Shown piece by piece: positions 8,556 through 17,550 of a stretch of 64,000 nucleotides of DNA (its first letter is position 1; every line of letters starts with the position of its first letter). The position numbers and the translations under genes were made by a program. The notes under the pieces were generated by a model. That model was not told where the DNA came from. It saw only the letters and a list, made by a program, of their open reading frames with translations, and made no database searches. The stretch covers positions 4,221,001 to 4,285,000 of the forward strand of contig NC_016791.1 of NCBI RefSeq assembly GCF_000244875.1. Direction: 5' to 3'. Origin of the DNA: Clostridium sp. BNL1100 (GTDB lineage: Bacteria > Bacillota > Clostridia > Acetivibrionales > DSM-1351).

Positions 8556-9566
8556 ATGTCAATTATCGGTAAGACTTTAAAGAACATTCCCTGGCAAGAT
8601 AAACCTCTCGGTTGCAGCAGTGTTATATGGAGACATGAAGGGAATCCTATTATCGGTTGGAACCCTACACCCAGAACAGCCAGAATATATAATAGTTCGG
8701 TAGTTCCCTGGAATTCAGGTTTTGCAGGTATTTTCAGAGCAGATCATAAAGACGGCAAAGCTCGTATTCACGTTGGATTTAGCAGTGATGGAGTTAATTG
8801 GAATGTAGAGGATGCTCCTATAGTATGGCACGACGTGGAGGGTAATCTGTATGAGCCGAATTATTCTTATGACCCTCGTCTGGTAGAATTGGACGGTACA
8901 TATTATATTGTATGGTGCACAGACTTTGGAGGGGCCTCACTTGGGTTAGGCATGACTAAAGATTTCAAGCATTTTACACGTCTGGAAAATCCCTTTATAC
9001 CTTTTAACCGTAACGGTGTATTGTTCCCACGCAAGATTAAAGGAAAGTATCTACTCCTAAGCAGACCCAGTGACTCAGGCCATACTCCTTTCGGAGACAT
9101 TTTTATTAGTGAGAGTCCCGACCTTGTTCATTGGGGTTGTCACAGACGGGTAATGCAAAAAGGCGGTTCAGGATGGTGGCAAAGCGTTAAAATAGGAGCA
9201 GGGGCAGTACCTATTGAAACAACTGACGGCTGGCTCCTTTTTTACCATGGTGTTACAGGAACCTGCAATGGATTTGTATATAGTTTCGGAGCGGCAATTC
9301 TGGATATTGTTAACCCTTCTAAGGTTCTTTATCGCACAAAGGATTATCTTCTTACACCTGAAATGTCCTATGAAACAACAGGATTTGTACCTAATGTAGT
9401 GTTCCCTTGTGCTGCTCTCCATGATGCTGAAAGCGGCAGAATTGCTATATATTATGGTGCCGCCGACACATATTCCGCTCTGGCTTACGCTAATGCGGAT
9501 GAATTGATAAGCTTCATTAAGTCCAACTCTGAATTACTGCCGGGAGATGCGGAGGAATACAGATAA
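8556..9566 (+). CDS. GH130 beta-1,4-mannooligosaccharide phosphorylase
   Basis: 336 residues from the ATG at 8556, preceded by GGAGGTATCC; an ATG 15 bases earlier overlaps that site. The sequence follows the GH130 five-bladed propeller fold with the conserved YDPRL segment (about residues 108-112) carrying the proton-donor Asp, and SRPSDSG for phosphate/sugar contacts. GH130 enzymes phosphorolyse beta-mannosides to alpha-mannose-1-phosphate. This shorter form most likely acts on mannooligosaccharides longer than two; a mannosyl-GlcNAc phosphorylase is the main alternative. It has no signal peptide, so it works in the cytoplasm on imported sugars. Confidence 0.88.
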   Translation: MSIIGKTLKNIPWQDKPLGCSSVIWRHEGNPIIGWNPTPRTARIYNSSVVPWNSGFAGIFRADHKDGKARIHVGFSSDGVNWNVEDAPIVWHDVEGNLYEPNYSYDPRLVELDGTYYIVWCTDFGGASLGLGMTKDFKHFTRLENPFIPFNRNGVLFPRKIKGKYLLLSRPSDSGHTPFGDIFISESPDLVHWGCHRRVMQKGGSGWWQSVKIGAGAVPIETTDGWLLFYHGVTGTCNGFVYSFGAAILDIVNPSKVLYRTKDYLLTPEMSYETTGFVPNVVFPCAALHDAESGRIAIYYGAADTYSALAYANADELISFIKSNSELLPGDAEEYR

Positions 9567-9589
9567 CTTAATTGAGGAGGCGTGAAGTT

Positions 9590-10798
9590 ATGGATGGTAA
9601 ATTGATTAATTATATGGTTGAAGAACTGGAATCCGAACTTAAGGATGACATATTACAGTTTTGGATTGATAACGCCGTTGATAAAGACAATGGCGGGTTT
9701 TACGGATACATATCATCTGACCTTACCATTGACAAAACCCATGAAAAGGCAGCAGTGCTAAATGCCAGGATTTTATGGACATATTCTAAGGCTTATAGTC
9801 TTTACAAGAAAGAAAAGTATCTTTTCATGGCTAAACGTGCTTATGATTATATTTCTGACTTTTTTATTGATAAAGTAAATTCAGGAGTATACTGGCTTTT
9901 GGATTACAAGGGTAATGTCCTCAATTCAAAAAAACAGACTTATGCCCTTGCTTTTGCTATCTACGGTTTGTCTGAATTTTACCTTGCAACAGGCAGAAAG
10001 GATAGTCTTGTCAAGGCAATAGAACTATACAAAGCTTTGGAATCCAATGCTTGCGATTCTGTAAACAAGGGATATTACGAGGCCCGTAGTTTTAACTGGC
10101 AGACTCTAGAGGACGTATCCCTAAGCCCTGCTGATATGAACGTCTCAAAATCAATGAACACCCACCTCCATATTATGGAGGCCTATACAAACCTATACAG
10201 AGCTTGGAAGGATGACGGGCTGAAATCTAATCTTGAAGAAATTATCAATATTACAATTAATCATATAATAAACCCTGAAAAACACTGTTTTAATTTGTTC
10301 TTTGATGAAAAATGGAATCCTGTTTCCGAGAAAGTATCCTTCGGACATGATATTGAGGGCAGCTGGCTTTTATACGAGGCAGCGGAAGTCACAGGTAACA
10401 AAGAACTAATCGAAAAGGTTCGTGAAATCTCCCTTTCTATGGCTCAAAGAGTTTTTCAAAAAGGAATTGATAAGGAAAACGGAGGCCTTTTTTATGAGCA
10501 GGACAAAGATGTTATTGAAACCTTCAAAGACTGGTGGCCACAGGCAGAAGCAGTTGTGGGATTCTCCAATGCATATCAGCTGACAGGAAACGACTCTTTT
10601 ATGATTGAAGCTTTTAATATGTGGAACTTTATTAAATCACACATTATTGACAAGGTTAACGGCGAATGGTTCTGGGGGACATCCCCAGACGGATTAACTA
10701 TTACAAAGGGTGAAAAAGCAGGCCCTTGGAAATGTCCTTACCACAACAGCAGAATGTGTTTTGAAATTATACAGAGATTCAAGAAGCAAAATGTCTAA
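9590..10798 (+). CDS. Cellobiose 2-epimerase (AGE superfamily)
   Basis: 402 residues, cytoplasmic. The start at 9590 follows GAGGAGGCGTGAAGTT; an in-frame TTG 18 bases upstream overlaps this site. It has the (alpha/alpha)6-barrel motifs of the AGE family with catalytic His residues: NTHLHIMEAYTNLYRAW (about 189-206), FGHDIEGSWLLYEA (about 248-261), WWPQAEAVVGF (about 311-321). The enzyme epimerises the reducing-end sugar of beta-1,4 disaccharides. Placed between two GH130 genes, it should turn mannobiose into 4-O-beta-mannosylglucose for the next gene product, the known mannan pathway of Bacteroides fragilis and Ruminococcus albus. N-acylglucosamine 2-epimerase is a less likely reading. Confidence 0.9.
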   Translation: MDGKLINYMVEELESELKDDILQFWIDNAVDKDNGGFYGYISSDLTIDKTHEKAAVLNARILWTYSKAYSLYKKEKYLFMAKRAYDYISDFFIDKVNSGVYWLLDYKGNVLNSKKQTYALAFAIYGLSEFYLATGRKDSLVKAIELYKALESNACDSVNKGYYEARSFNWQTLEDVSLSPADMNVSKSMNTHLHIMEAYTNLYRAWKDDGLKSNLEEIINITINHIINPEKHCFNLFFDEKWNPVSEKVSFGHDIEGSWLLYEAAEVTGNKELIEKVREISLSMAQRVFQKGIDKENGGLFYEQDKDVIETFKDWWPQAEAVVGFSNAYQLTGNDSFMIEAFNMWNFIKSHIIDKVNGEWFWGTSPDGLTITKGEKAGPWKCPYHNSRMCFEIIQRFKKQNV

Positions 10799-10822
10799 AT
10801 AATTCTTATCCGGAGGTTCTTT

Positions 10823-12019
10823 ATGGTTTTTGATGAAAGACTGAATTATCTTGTTCAGAAATATAACGAATTGATTAAAAGAAAAAACGTAATTGAAGAA
10901 GGCGGAAACGGTATATATGATAAATATAAATATCCTGTTATAACCAAGGACCATACTCCTCTTTTCTGGAGATATGACCTTAACAAGACTGCCAATCCCT
11001 GTCTGATGGAACGAATTGGTGTCAACTGTGCTTTCAATCCGGGTGCCATTGAGCTGAATGGGAAAATATATCTTGTAGTACGTGTTGAAGGTAACGACAG
11101 AAAATCTTTTTTTGCTGTGGCTGAGAGTAAAAATGGAATAGACAATTTTACTTTCTGGGATTACCCTGTAGTTATGCCTGAAACAGAAAATCCTGATATT
11201 AATGTTTACGACATGAGGCTTGTACAACATGAGGACGGTTGGATTTACGGTCTTTTCTGTACAGAGAGAAAAGACCCTGATGCCCCTTTCGGTGACACTT
11301 CAAGTGCGGTAGCTGCATGCGGTATTGCCAGAACCAGAGATTTAAAATCTTGGGAGCGTTTGCCGGATTTAAAAACATCATCTCCACAGCAGAGAAATGT
11401 AGTCCTTCACCCTGAATTTATAAATGGAAGATACGCCCTTTACACACGGCCTCAGGACGGATTTATTGAAACGGGAAAGGGCGGCGGAATTGGGTTTGGT
11501 TACACGGACAGCATGGAAAATGCAGTTATAGACGAAGAAATATTAATGGAATGTAAGGAGTATCACACTATAAAAGAAGTCAAAAACGGTGAGGGGCCTG
11601 CTCCTATAAAGACAGAAAGAGGCTGGCTCCACATCGCTCACGGTGTCAGGAATACTGCGGCCGGACTAAGATATGTTGTTTATGCCTTCCTTTCGGATCT
11701 TGAACATCCTGAAATTGTGACCCATCGTCCGGGCGGTTTTCTTATTGCCCCTGAAGGTGAAGAAAGAATCGGGGATGTTTCAAATGTGGTCTTCTGCAAC
11801 GGTGTTGTAGCAAGACAAAGCGGGGATGTACTTATTTACTACGCTTCCTCCGATACGCGATGTCATGTGGCTACTACCACTATCGACAGGCTGTTGGACT
11901 ATGTTATTAATACCCCCGAAGACCCTTTGAAATCCTATGCCTGTGTACAGCAGAGGATTGACCTGATTTCAAGGAACCTTAAGCTCATTAATTCACCGGG
12001 TTCGAATATTAAAATATGA
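10823..12019 (+). CDS. GH130 4-O-beta-D-mannosyl-D-glucose phosphorylase
   Basis: 398 residues; GGAGGTTCTTT precedes the ATG. Length and motifs ([20 protein letters not shown], about residues 69-88; [27 protein letters not shown]) fit the GH130_1 mannosylglucose phosphorylases, with the general-acid Asp in VYDMRL. It would convert mannosylglucose plus phosphate to mannose-1-phosphate and glucose, saving ATP. It differs from the other GH130 protein in the operon by a longer N-terminal and C-terminal helix region, which helps oligomerise such enzymes. Subfamily call is from recalled motifs, not a search. Confidence 0.9.
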   Translation: MVFDERLNYLVQKYNELIKRKNVIEEGGNGIYDKYKYPVITKDHTPLFWRYDLNKTANPCLMERIGVNCAFNPGAIELNGKIYLVVRVEGNDRKSFFAVAESKNGIDNFTFWDYPVVMPETENPDINVYDMRLVQHEDGWIYGLFCTERKDPDAPFGDTSSAVAACGIARTRDLKSWERLPDLKTSSPQQRNVVLHPEFINGRYALYTRPQDGFIETGKGGGIGFGYTDSMENAVIDEEILMECKEYHTIKEVKNGEGPAPIKTERGWLHIAHGVRNTAAGLRYVVYAFLSDLEHPEIVTHRPGGFLIAPEGEERIGDVSNVVFCNGVVARQSGDVLIYYASSDTRCHVATTTIDRLLDYVINTPEDPLKSYACVQQRIDLISRNLKLINSPGSNIKI

Positions 12020-12055
12020 CTTTTATTATTTAATTTATTAAATGTGGAGGGTAAT

Positions 12056-13012
12056 ATGAATCTGACCCACGGCGATATGCCTATGAATGAATTGGAAAAG
12101 TATCAGGGTTGCAGTCCCTGTCCGTCAGACTTTGATGTTTTCTGGGATAAATCGCTGCAGGAGATGTGTTCTGTCAAGCCTGATATTGAACTTATTCCCA
12201 ATAATTTTATAAATGTGCCTTTTGCAGAGCTTTTCGACCTGTACTTTACAGGAACAGGCGGAGCCAGAATACATGCCAAATATGTGCGGCCAAAGAATTA
12301 TACAAAGCCTTGTCCGGCTGTTCTAAAATTTCACGGTTATGCATGGAATTCAGGTGATTGGACAGACAAACTGGCATATGCGACAATGGGGTATTGTGTT
12401 GCAGCCCTGGACTGTCGAGGTCAGGGAGGACTTTCGGAGGATAAATCCTGCATAAAAGGCCCTACCCTTAGAGGTCATATAATAAGAGGGTTAAATGATA
12501 AACCTGATAAGATGTTATTCCGACAGATATATCTTGACACTGCACAGCTTGCAAATATTGTAATGAGCTTTCCTGAGGTTGACGAAAGCAGTGTTTCTGC
12601 TACGGGCGAATCTCAAGGAGGCGCATTGGCACTGGTTTGCGGAGCTTTGGAACCACGCATTAAAAAAATTGCTCCTGTTCATCCGTACCTTAGTGATTTT
12701 AAACGCTACTGGTATCTTGATGCTCAAGATGAGCTAATAGAGTATTTCCGTTTTTTTGACCCGTTGCACAAGAGTGAAGATGAAGTATTCAATAAACTCG
12801 GATATATCGATATACAGAATCTTATGAAGCGAATTAAGGGTGAGGTTATGTTTACTACCGGACTTATGGACGAGGTTTGTCCTCCCTCAACACAGTTTGC
12901 AGCATACAATAAAATAACCTCTCCCAAGAATATGCTGTTGTACCATGACTATGCCCATGAATTTTACCCTCAGCTAAATGACTACATCTTTAAATTTATA
13001 TGTAGTGCTTAA
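12056..13012 (+). CDS. CE7 acetyl esterase (acetylxylan/cephalosporin-C deacetylase family)
   Basis: 318 residues from the ATG at 12056 (GGAGGGTAAT upstream). It has the alpha/beta-hydrolase triad layout of CE7: the family signature DCRGQGG (about residue 120), nucleophile elbow GESQGG (about 184-189), Asp in LMDEVCPP and His in YHDYAHEF. CE7 enzymes are intracellular and remove acetyl groups from short oligosaccharides, so here it probably clears acetyl groups from imported acetyl-manno-oligosaccharides before phosphorolysis. It is the last gene of the operon, and its stop overlaps the end of the convergent YcgQ-like gene by four bases. Confidence 0.92.
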   Translation: MNLTHGDMPMNELEKYQGCSPCPSDFDVFWDKSLQEMCSVKPDIELIPNNFINVPFAELFDLYFTGTGGARIHAKYVRPKNYTKPCPAVLKFHGYAWNSGDWTDKLAYATMGYCVAALDCRGQGGLSEDKSCIKGPTLRGHIIRGLNDKPDKMLFRQIYLDTAQLANIVMSFPEVDESSVSATGESQGGALALVCGALEPRIKKIAPVHPYLSDFKRYWYLDAQDELIEYFRFFDPLHKSEDEVFNKLGYIDIQNLMKRIKGEVMFTTGLMDEVCPPSTQFAAYNKITSPKNMLLYHDYAHEFYPQLNDYIFKFICSA

Positions 13013-13734
13013 TAAGGGTAAACCAGTTCATTTTCCGGCTTCTGTGCAGGAGTAACTGATATTCCGTAGAGTATGGGCATTTCCTTCTTCATATGGGGCT
13101 CGTACTCTATTTTTATTTTGGCTGTAACGTAAACCCACTCACCGTTTTTCCATTTTTCCGCATCCCTATATTTGCATATGAATCCATATGGCACAAGGTC
13201 TGCGGCGCAGCACACCATTGACATCCGGGCAGGAATAAACTCATTCCTGCTAAATCCGTCCATCCGGAAAACAGTACCTTTGACTCTCACAGTCTTATTG
13301 TCGTATTTGTCTGGATTTTCACAAGCATCAGTGTACCATTTTAAATATTCATCATCGCTTATATTAACTATATCGGTGTCATTCTTCAACTGTGTTTCAG
13401 GTAAATTTCTGTCCCGTTCATGTTGTATTTGCCCGGTATTAGCCTTGATACCGGAGCTGTCGACAGGAGCTGCCGGGGTTATAGTGCCTGCAAGTAGCGG
13501 AATAGCCAGAATAATACAAGGGAGCATATTATTTCTGCGTTTTGGCTTGAATAAACCCGGCACCAGAGATAATGCAATAATTATAACTCCTACTACAGAA
13601 ACCCAGATGTATTTTACTATGTGTATGTTAACATAATACTTGATTTTATCTGTTATAACAGCATGGGTGAGTAAAGTCGCAACTAAAAATAAAATTATTA
13701 TCTGTACAAGAACCTCTCCGTTTATTTTTTTCAT
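13009..13734 (-). CDS. YcgQ-like membrane protein (TIGR03943/DUF1980 family)
   Basis: 241 residues: two N-terminal hydrophobic helices (about 8-27 and 40-60), a third near 70-85, then a soluble C-terminal domain with a GTVFRMDGFSRNEFIPARMS segment and CCAADLVPYGF, conserved in the family. The family is found beside permeases of the YcgR type, as here (23 bases from the permease gene). The pair is linked to metal, especially zinc, stress in several Firmicutes, which fits the Fur-like and CobW-like neighbours. Molecular function is not established. Confidence 0.82.
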   Translation of the reverse strand: MKKINGEVLVQIIILFLVATLLTHAVITDKIKYYVNIHIVKYIWVSVVGVIIIALSLVPGLFKPKRRNNMLPCIILAIPLLAGTITPAAPVDSSGIKANTGQIQHERDRNLPETQLKNDTDIVNISDDEYLKWYTDACENPDKYDNKTVRVKGTVFRMDGFSRNEFIPARMSMVCCAADLVPYGFICKYRDAEKWKNGEWVYVTAKIKIEYEPHMKKEMPILYGISVTPAQKPENELVYPY

Positions 13735-13757
13735 AATATTATCAATCCCACTTCCCG

Positions 13758-15284
13758 TCAGCTAAAAAATGCTGCTGCTATTGAGAAAATAAAAACCGCA
13801 ATAACTATAAGTATTGTAACTAGTTCTACCAGAAATCTCTTTTTGAAACCAGCCAAGAGCATCATTATATTTTTTAAATCAAGCATAGGCCCCATTACCA
13901 TATAGCATACTACCGAGTACATGGGAAAGCTGTAGGAAAAGCCTCTTGCAATAAACGCATTGGAAGTTGAACATACCGACATAAATACAGCTGCCCCTAA
14001 CATTACCAGCAGTTCCAAGTATCGGCTTATCCCCGTTGTCGAAAGCAGCTCCCTCGATAGAAACGTCTGTAAAAGAGAGGTTACAAATGCTCCTACTACT
14101 ATGTAACTGCCCACATTGAAAAATTCCATTCCTGCATGTCTTACAAGCATTCCAAGTTTACCGACAAATCCCTCTTGTGAAAAATCCCCAATATACCCAC
14201 CTGAGCATGGTGTTTCCAGAACCGTCTCATTTACGGCATATTCTTTTGTAACTCCTGCAAATTTCACTATCAGTCCCACCGACAGTGCTATCACAACACC
14301 TAATCCTACTCTCACAAATACAACTTCCGGTTTATTGGGAAAGGCATAGTATGTAGACATAATTACAACAGGATTTACAACAGGTGCACTTAACAAAAAT
14401 GTCAATACATAGTATAGGGGAACTCCCTTTCTGGCAAGTCTTGAACATATTGGGGCCATTGCACAATCGCATACGGGAAAGAAAATTCCCAGAATCACAG
14501 CTGCGGGGAAACCCGCCAATTTAAAACGGCTAAACACTTTAACTATTTTTTTGTCGGAAACAAATACCTGTAGGAAGGATGAAATAAATATACCTATTAA
14601 TATAAACGGAAGGGCCTGAATCAGAATACTCAGAAAAATGGTTATAAAGGCAGAGCTTGTATTTTTAACTGATATAAAAAACAGGTACAGTACAAATAGC
14701 GCCAGTAATAAAAGACCACTGAAAGCTTTATTTTTATTTTGTGGAATTTTATAATCATTTTTAAAATATACAACTTGGGCTTGCCTGTTTACTGCCTTTA
14801 TGGCTCTTTTAATATTTGTTTTCTCCACCGACCCCAAGGATTTGTCACGGTTTAAGATAACAATATCGCTGTTTGAAATCTGCTCCGTCATTATTGATTT
14901 CATATTGTTCAGATACAATGCAAAATTGGAAGCATCCGCAATAAAAAATATATTGCTTATACGACAGTCCGGAGGCAGCCTTATGCTTAAAAATTCTCCT
15001 ATAGGCCATGTTCCGTTATATTCTATAAAAATCCGGGCCGGGTCATGTTCCTCAATAATGGAATTTATGAAGCTTCTGTCAAGCATATGTATATCGTTAA
15101 TATTAATTAATACTGTATTATACCTTTTGAGTGTACTTTCCCGGTATTCCTCAAATCCCTGCTCAAAGCATATCAATACAGTTTTTTTACTATTTGTGCA
15201 ATGCTGACTTTTTAATAGGTTTTGTATGAATGTGGTCTTGCCGGCTTCAAGGAATCCCCCAATTATACTTAATTGTATACTCAC
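13758..15284 (-). CDS. Fusion of CobW-like GTPase and YcgR-type permease (DUF318)
   Basis: 508 residues if it starts at the GTG at 15284, two bases after the stop of the upstream GTPase gene with GGGAG in front; an earlier in-frame ATG would overlap that gene widely. Residues 1-175 resemble CobW/G3E GTPases with a P-loop GGFLEAGKTT (9-18) and NRDKS in place of NKxD, but no CXCC metal motif. Residues from about 190 form eight or so membrane helices of the YcgR-type permease with FFPVCDCAMAP near 265. Separate genes are usual, so the fusion suggests a GTPase-gated transporter, possibly for metal. The transported substrate is unknown. Confidence 0.8.
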   Translation of the reverse strand: MSIQLSIIGGFLEAGKTTFIQNLLKSQHCTNSKKTVLICFEQGFEEYRESTLKRYNTVLININDIHMLDRSFINSIIEEHDPARIFIEYNGTWPIGEFLSIRLPPDCRISNIFFIADASNFALYLNNMKSIMTEQISNSDIVILNRDKSLGSVEKTNIKRAIKAVNRQAQVVYFKNDYKIPQNKNKAFSGLLLLALFVLYLFFISVKNTSSAFITIFLSILIQALPFILIGIFISSFLQVFVSDKKIVKVFSRFKLAGFPAAVILGIFFPVCDCAMAPICSRLARKGVPLYYVLTFLLSAPVVNPVVIMSTYYAFPNKPEVVFVRVGLGVVIALSVGLIVKFAGVTKEYAVNETVLETPCSGGYIGDFSQEGFVGKLGMLVRHAGMEFFNVGSYIVVGAFVTSLLQTFLSRELLSTTGISRYLELLVMLGAAVFMSVCSTSNAFIARGFSYSFPMYSVVCYMVMGPMLDLKNIMMLLAGFKKRFLVELVTILIVIAVFIFSIAAAFFS

Positions 15285-15286
15285 AT

Positions 15287-16219
15287 TTAAACTCCCGTAA
15301 AAAGTTTTTTCAGTTCCCCGGTGTTGAGTTTTTCGCCGATAACGCAAATACGTCCCGTATAGTCCGGCAAGCAAGGCTTGACGCTGATTTCTCCCGGCAC
15401 AAAGTCAAACTGTATCCAGTTGTTTTTCTCTAATGGAATTATACCTTTTGACCTAAGTATATCCCCATACAATGATTTATTCGAAAGGGACTTTAGTATA
15501 CTGCGTATCCCTTCATCGGTATAGAGTTTATGAGTTTCAACACCCCAGCTCTGGAACATTTTATCTGTCTCTGTATGCCTATGCAGCCCGTTCTCTGACG
15601 GAATTTCTATATTTAAACCTCCGCCCTGTTCTGCTAGAGAAATAATATCCTCACCCTTTAATTTCGACCAATCGGTTGTTACAATATTGGCTTCAGCGTT
15701 GCGTTTCTGAATATCATTTACTACTTTAGAAAGCTTATCTTGCTCCATCATTTGTGTTCTGCTTAAAATAACAGTTTTTGCATTTTTAATCTGGTCCTGA
15801 AAAAATTCTCCGAAGTTGTTTACATAAATTATATATTTAACTGCATCTACAACAGCTATACACATATTTACACCGACCTCTGCCTGCTTTTCCATCTTCC
15901 CGCAGGCCTCCAGGACCCCTGAAAGCTTGCCTACACCGGAGGGTTCAATAATAATCCTGTCAGGCGTATATTCCCTTAGAACTTCCTTGAGAGCCGTAGA
16001 GAAATCCCCTACCAATGAACAGCAAATACAGCCTGAATTGATTTCCTTTATCTCTATGCCTGAATCCCTTAGAATTCCGCCGTCAATTCCTATTTCACCA
16101 AACTCATTTTCTATTATAACAACTTTTTCTGAGCCTAATTTTTCTTTCAAAAGCTTTTTTATTAACGTTGTCTTTCCTGCGCCAAGAAAGCCCGAAACAA
16201 TGTCTATTTTAACAGCCAT
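15287..16219 (-). CDS. CobW/COG0523 (G3E) GTPase, probable metallochaperone
   Basis: 310 residues. The P-loop SGFLGAGKTTL (9-19), the metal-binding GCICCSL (about 63-69), and the C-terminal CobW_C domain with EKNNWIQFDFVPG are visible. COG0523 proteins deliver metal, often zinc, to apo-enzymes under limitation and use GTP hydrolysis. The gene leads an operon with the GTPase-permease fusion and the YcgQ-like gene and is divergent from a Fur/Zur-type regulator, which supports zinc homeostasis. NKxD is represented by LSRTQMM, so nucleotide specificity is uncertain. Confidence 0.88.
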   Translation of the reverse strand: MAVKIDIVSGFLGAGKTTLIKKLLKEKLGSEKVVIIENEFGEIGIDGGILRDSGIEIKEINSGCICCSLVGDFSTALKEVLREYTPDRIIIEPSGVGKLSGVLEACGKMEKQAEVGVNMCIAVVDAVKYIIYVNNFGEFFQDQIKNAKTVILSRTQMMEQDKLSKVVNDIQKRNAEANIVTTDWSKLKGEDIISLAEQGGGLNIEIPSENGLHRHTETDKMFQSWGVETHKLYTDEGIRSILKSLSNKSLYGDILRSKGIIPLEKNNWIQFDFVPGEISVKPCLPDYTGRICVIGEKLNTGELKKLFTGV

Positions 16220-16348
16220 ATGATATGCTCCCCCTTTAATTAATTATATTCACCTACTTCTAATTAATGATTATCCGGCCGGTCATTGACATATAATCCT
16301 ACAGTGAGCTATATTATATTTGAAAATGCATTAACAGGAGCAGCTATT
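16220..16348. promoter_or_regulatory. Divergent control region between GTPase operon and Fur-like gene
   Basis: A 129-base AT-rich spacer with TAATTAATTATATT and TAATTAATGATTATC, the latter resembling half of a Fur/Zur box. A binding site for the neighbouring regulator is likely but cannot be fixed by eye. Confidence 0.35.
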
Positions 16349-16759
16349 ATGGATAAAAATGTTCTAAAATCCTCAGATTTGAAAACCACTAAACGCCGTA
16401 TGGCTATACTTGCAGTACTGGAGAATTCTACTGTACCCATGACGGCTGAAGATATTTATTCAAACGTTATAAACGATGTCCATATGAGCCTTTCGACTGC
16501 TTACAGAACCCTAGGGACTCTTTCTGAAAAAGGGATTCTTTTAAAGAATCTTAGTCAGGACGGCAAAACATATTATCAGATAAACAGACATCAGCACAAA
16601 CACCAGCTGGTATGCACCTTGTGTAATGAAACCGTACCAATTGATGATTGTCCCTTATCAAATATTGAAAAAAGCCTCATTAAACAAACCGGGTTCACCA
16701 TAACAGGTCATAGCCTGGAATTTTCGGGTATATGCCCTAAATGTGCCAAACATACTTAA
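16349..16759 (+). CDS. Fur-family metal regulator, probably Zur-like
   Basis: 136 residues from the ATG at 16349 (GGAGCAGCTATT upstream); an earlier ATG lacks a binding site. It has the Fur winged helix (TKRRMAILAVLENSTVPMTAEDIY onward in the first 60 residues), the regulatory His cluster INRHQHKHQLVCTLC, and two CXXC pairs (CTLC near 90 and CPKC near the C terminus) that hold structural zinc. It is divergent from the CobW GTPase and permease genes, the classical layout for a zinc-uptake regulator controlling a zinc-limitation operon. Fur or PerR roles cannot be excluded by sequence alone. Confidence 0.87.
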   Translation: MDKNVLKSSDLKTTKRRMAILAVLENSTVPMTAEDIYSNVINDVHMSLSTAYRTLGTLSEKGILLKNLSQDGKTYYQINRHQHKHQLVCTLCNETVPIDDCPLSNIEKSLIKQTGFTITGHSLEFSGICPKCAKHT

Positions 16760-16768
16760 CATGATGAC

Positions 16769-17326
16769 TTAACGGTTAGCTACCTTCCATTCTTCCAAAA
16801 GGATTCCGTAGTTTTTTTCATCATCCCAACTTCCGTATTTAAATCTTACCTTGCGTAGCTCACCTTCCAAGCTCATACCCACCTTCTTCATAATTCCTTC
16901 TGATTTAAGGTTGTTTGAATTACATCTGGCAGATATCTTGTGAAGTCCAAGCCTTGTAAAGCCAAATTCTATCAATGCATTTGCAAGTTCTGTTGCAAAA
17001 CCTTTGCCCCAATATTCAGGCAACAAGAAATATCCTATCTCTCCGCAGCCCCCTGAATTATTCCTGCTATGTATCTGTATGTCTGCAAAGCCTATAAATT
17101 CATTTTCCTCTTTGGAAAAAACCGCAAAGGCATAGGAGCCGTCTTTATTAACAGCATCTCCTCTATTTATAAATCCTTCGAAAAAAGTATATGCACTTTC
17201 TTCACTACTTATTTTATCTATCCATGCATATCTCATTATCGTTTCATTTGAAAATACAGAATAGAATAATGGAAAATCTTCATGTGTAAAGAATCTGAAG
17301 TTGAGACGTTCACTTGATATTTTCAT
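16769..17326 (-). CDS. GNAT N-acetyltransferase (RimJ/RimL-like)
   Basis: 185 residues with GGGAGGATAAG before the ATG. The acyl-CoA-binding motif A is seen as GEIGYFLLPEYWGKGFATEL (about residues 95-114), followed by KISARCNSNNLKSEGIMKKV (about 133-152), as in acetyltransferases that modify ribosomal proteins, antibiotics or small amines. It is a stand-alone gene, convergent with the Fur-like gene and ending nine bases from it. The substrate cannot be told. Confidence 0.9.
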   Translation of the reverse strand: MKISSERLNFRFFTHEDFPLFYSVFSNETIMRYAWIDKISSEESAYTFFEGFINRGDAVNKDGSYAFAVFSKEENEFIGFADIQIHSRNNSGGCGEIGYFLLPEYWGKGFATELANALIEFGFTRLGLHKISARCNSNNLKSEGIMKKVGMSLEGELRKVRFKYGSWDDEKNYGILLEEWKVANR

Positions 17327-17437
17327 CTTATCCTCCCAAAGTTGTATACTTGACTAATATATTTTATTACACAATTATATATTCATTTTGTCTAGTAGTA
17401 ACATTAATATTATGAAATATTTTTTCAAAATTGCCCT

Positions 17438-17467
17438 TTGAGATTTTAAGTTTTAAAATGTTATAAT
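17438..17467 (+). promoter_or_regulatory. Promoter of the CarD-like gene pair
   Basis: TTGAGA at 17438-17443, an 18-base spacer and TATAAT at 17462-17467, 84 bases before the first CarD-like gene. Confidence 0.55.
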
Positions 17468-17550
17468 TTAAGTAAGGGCTAAAACCCGCTATACAGTATG
17501 TATACGAGACTTAGCCAAATACTTTTTATTTTAGAGGTAGAAGGAGTTAT

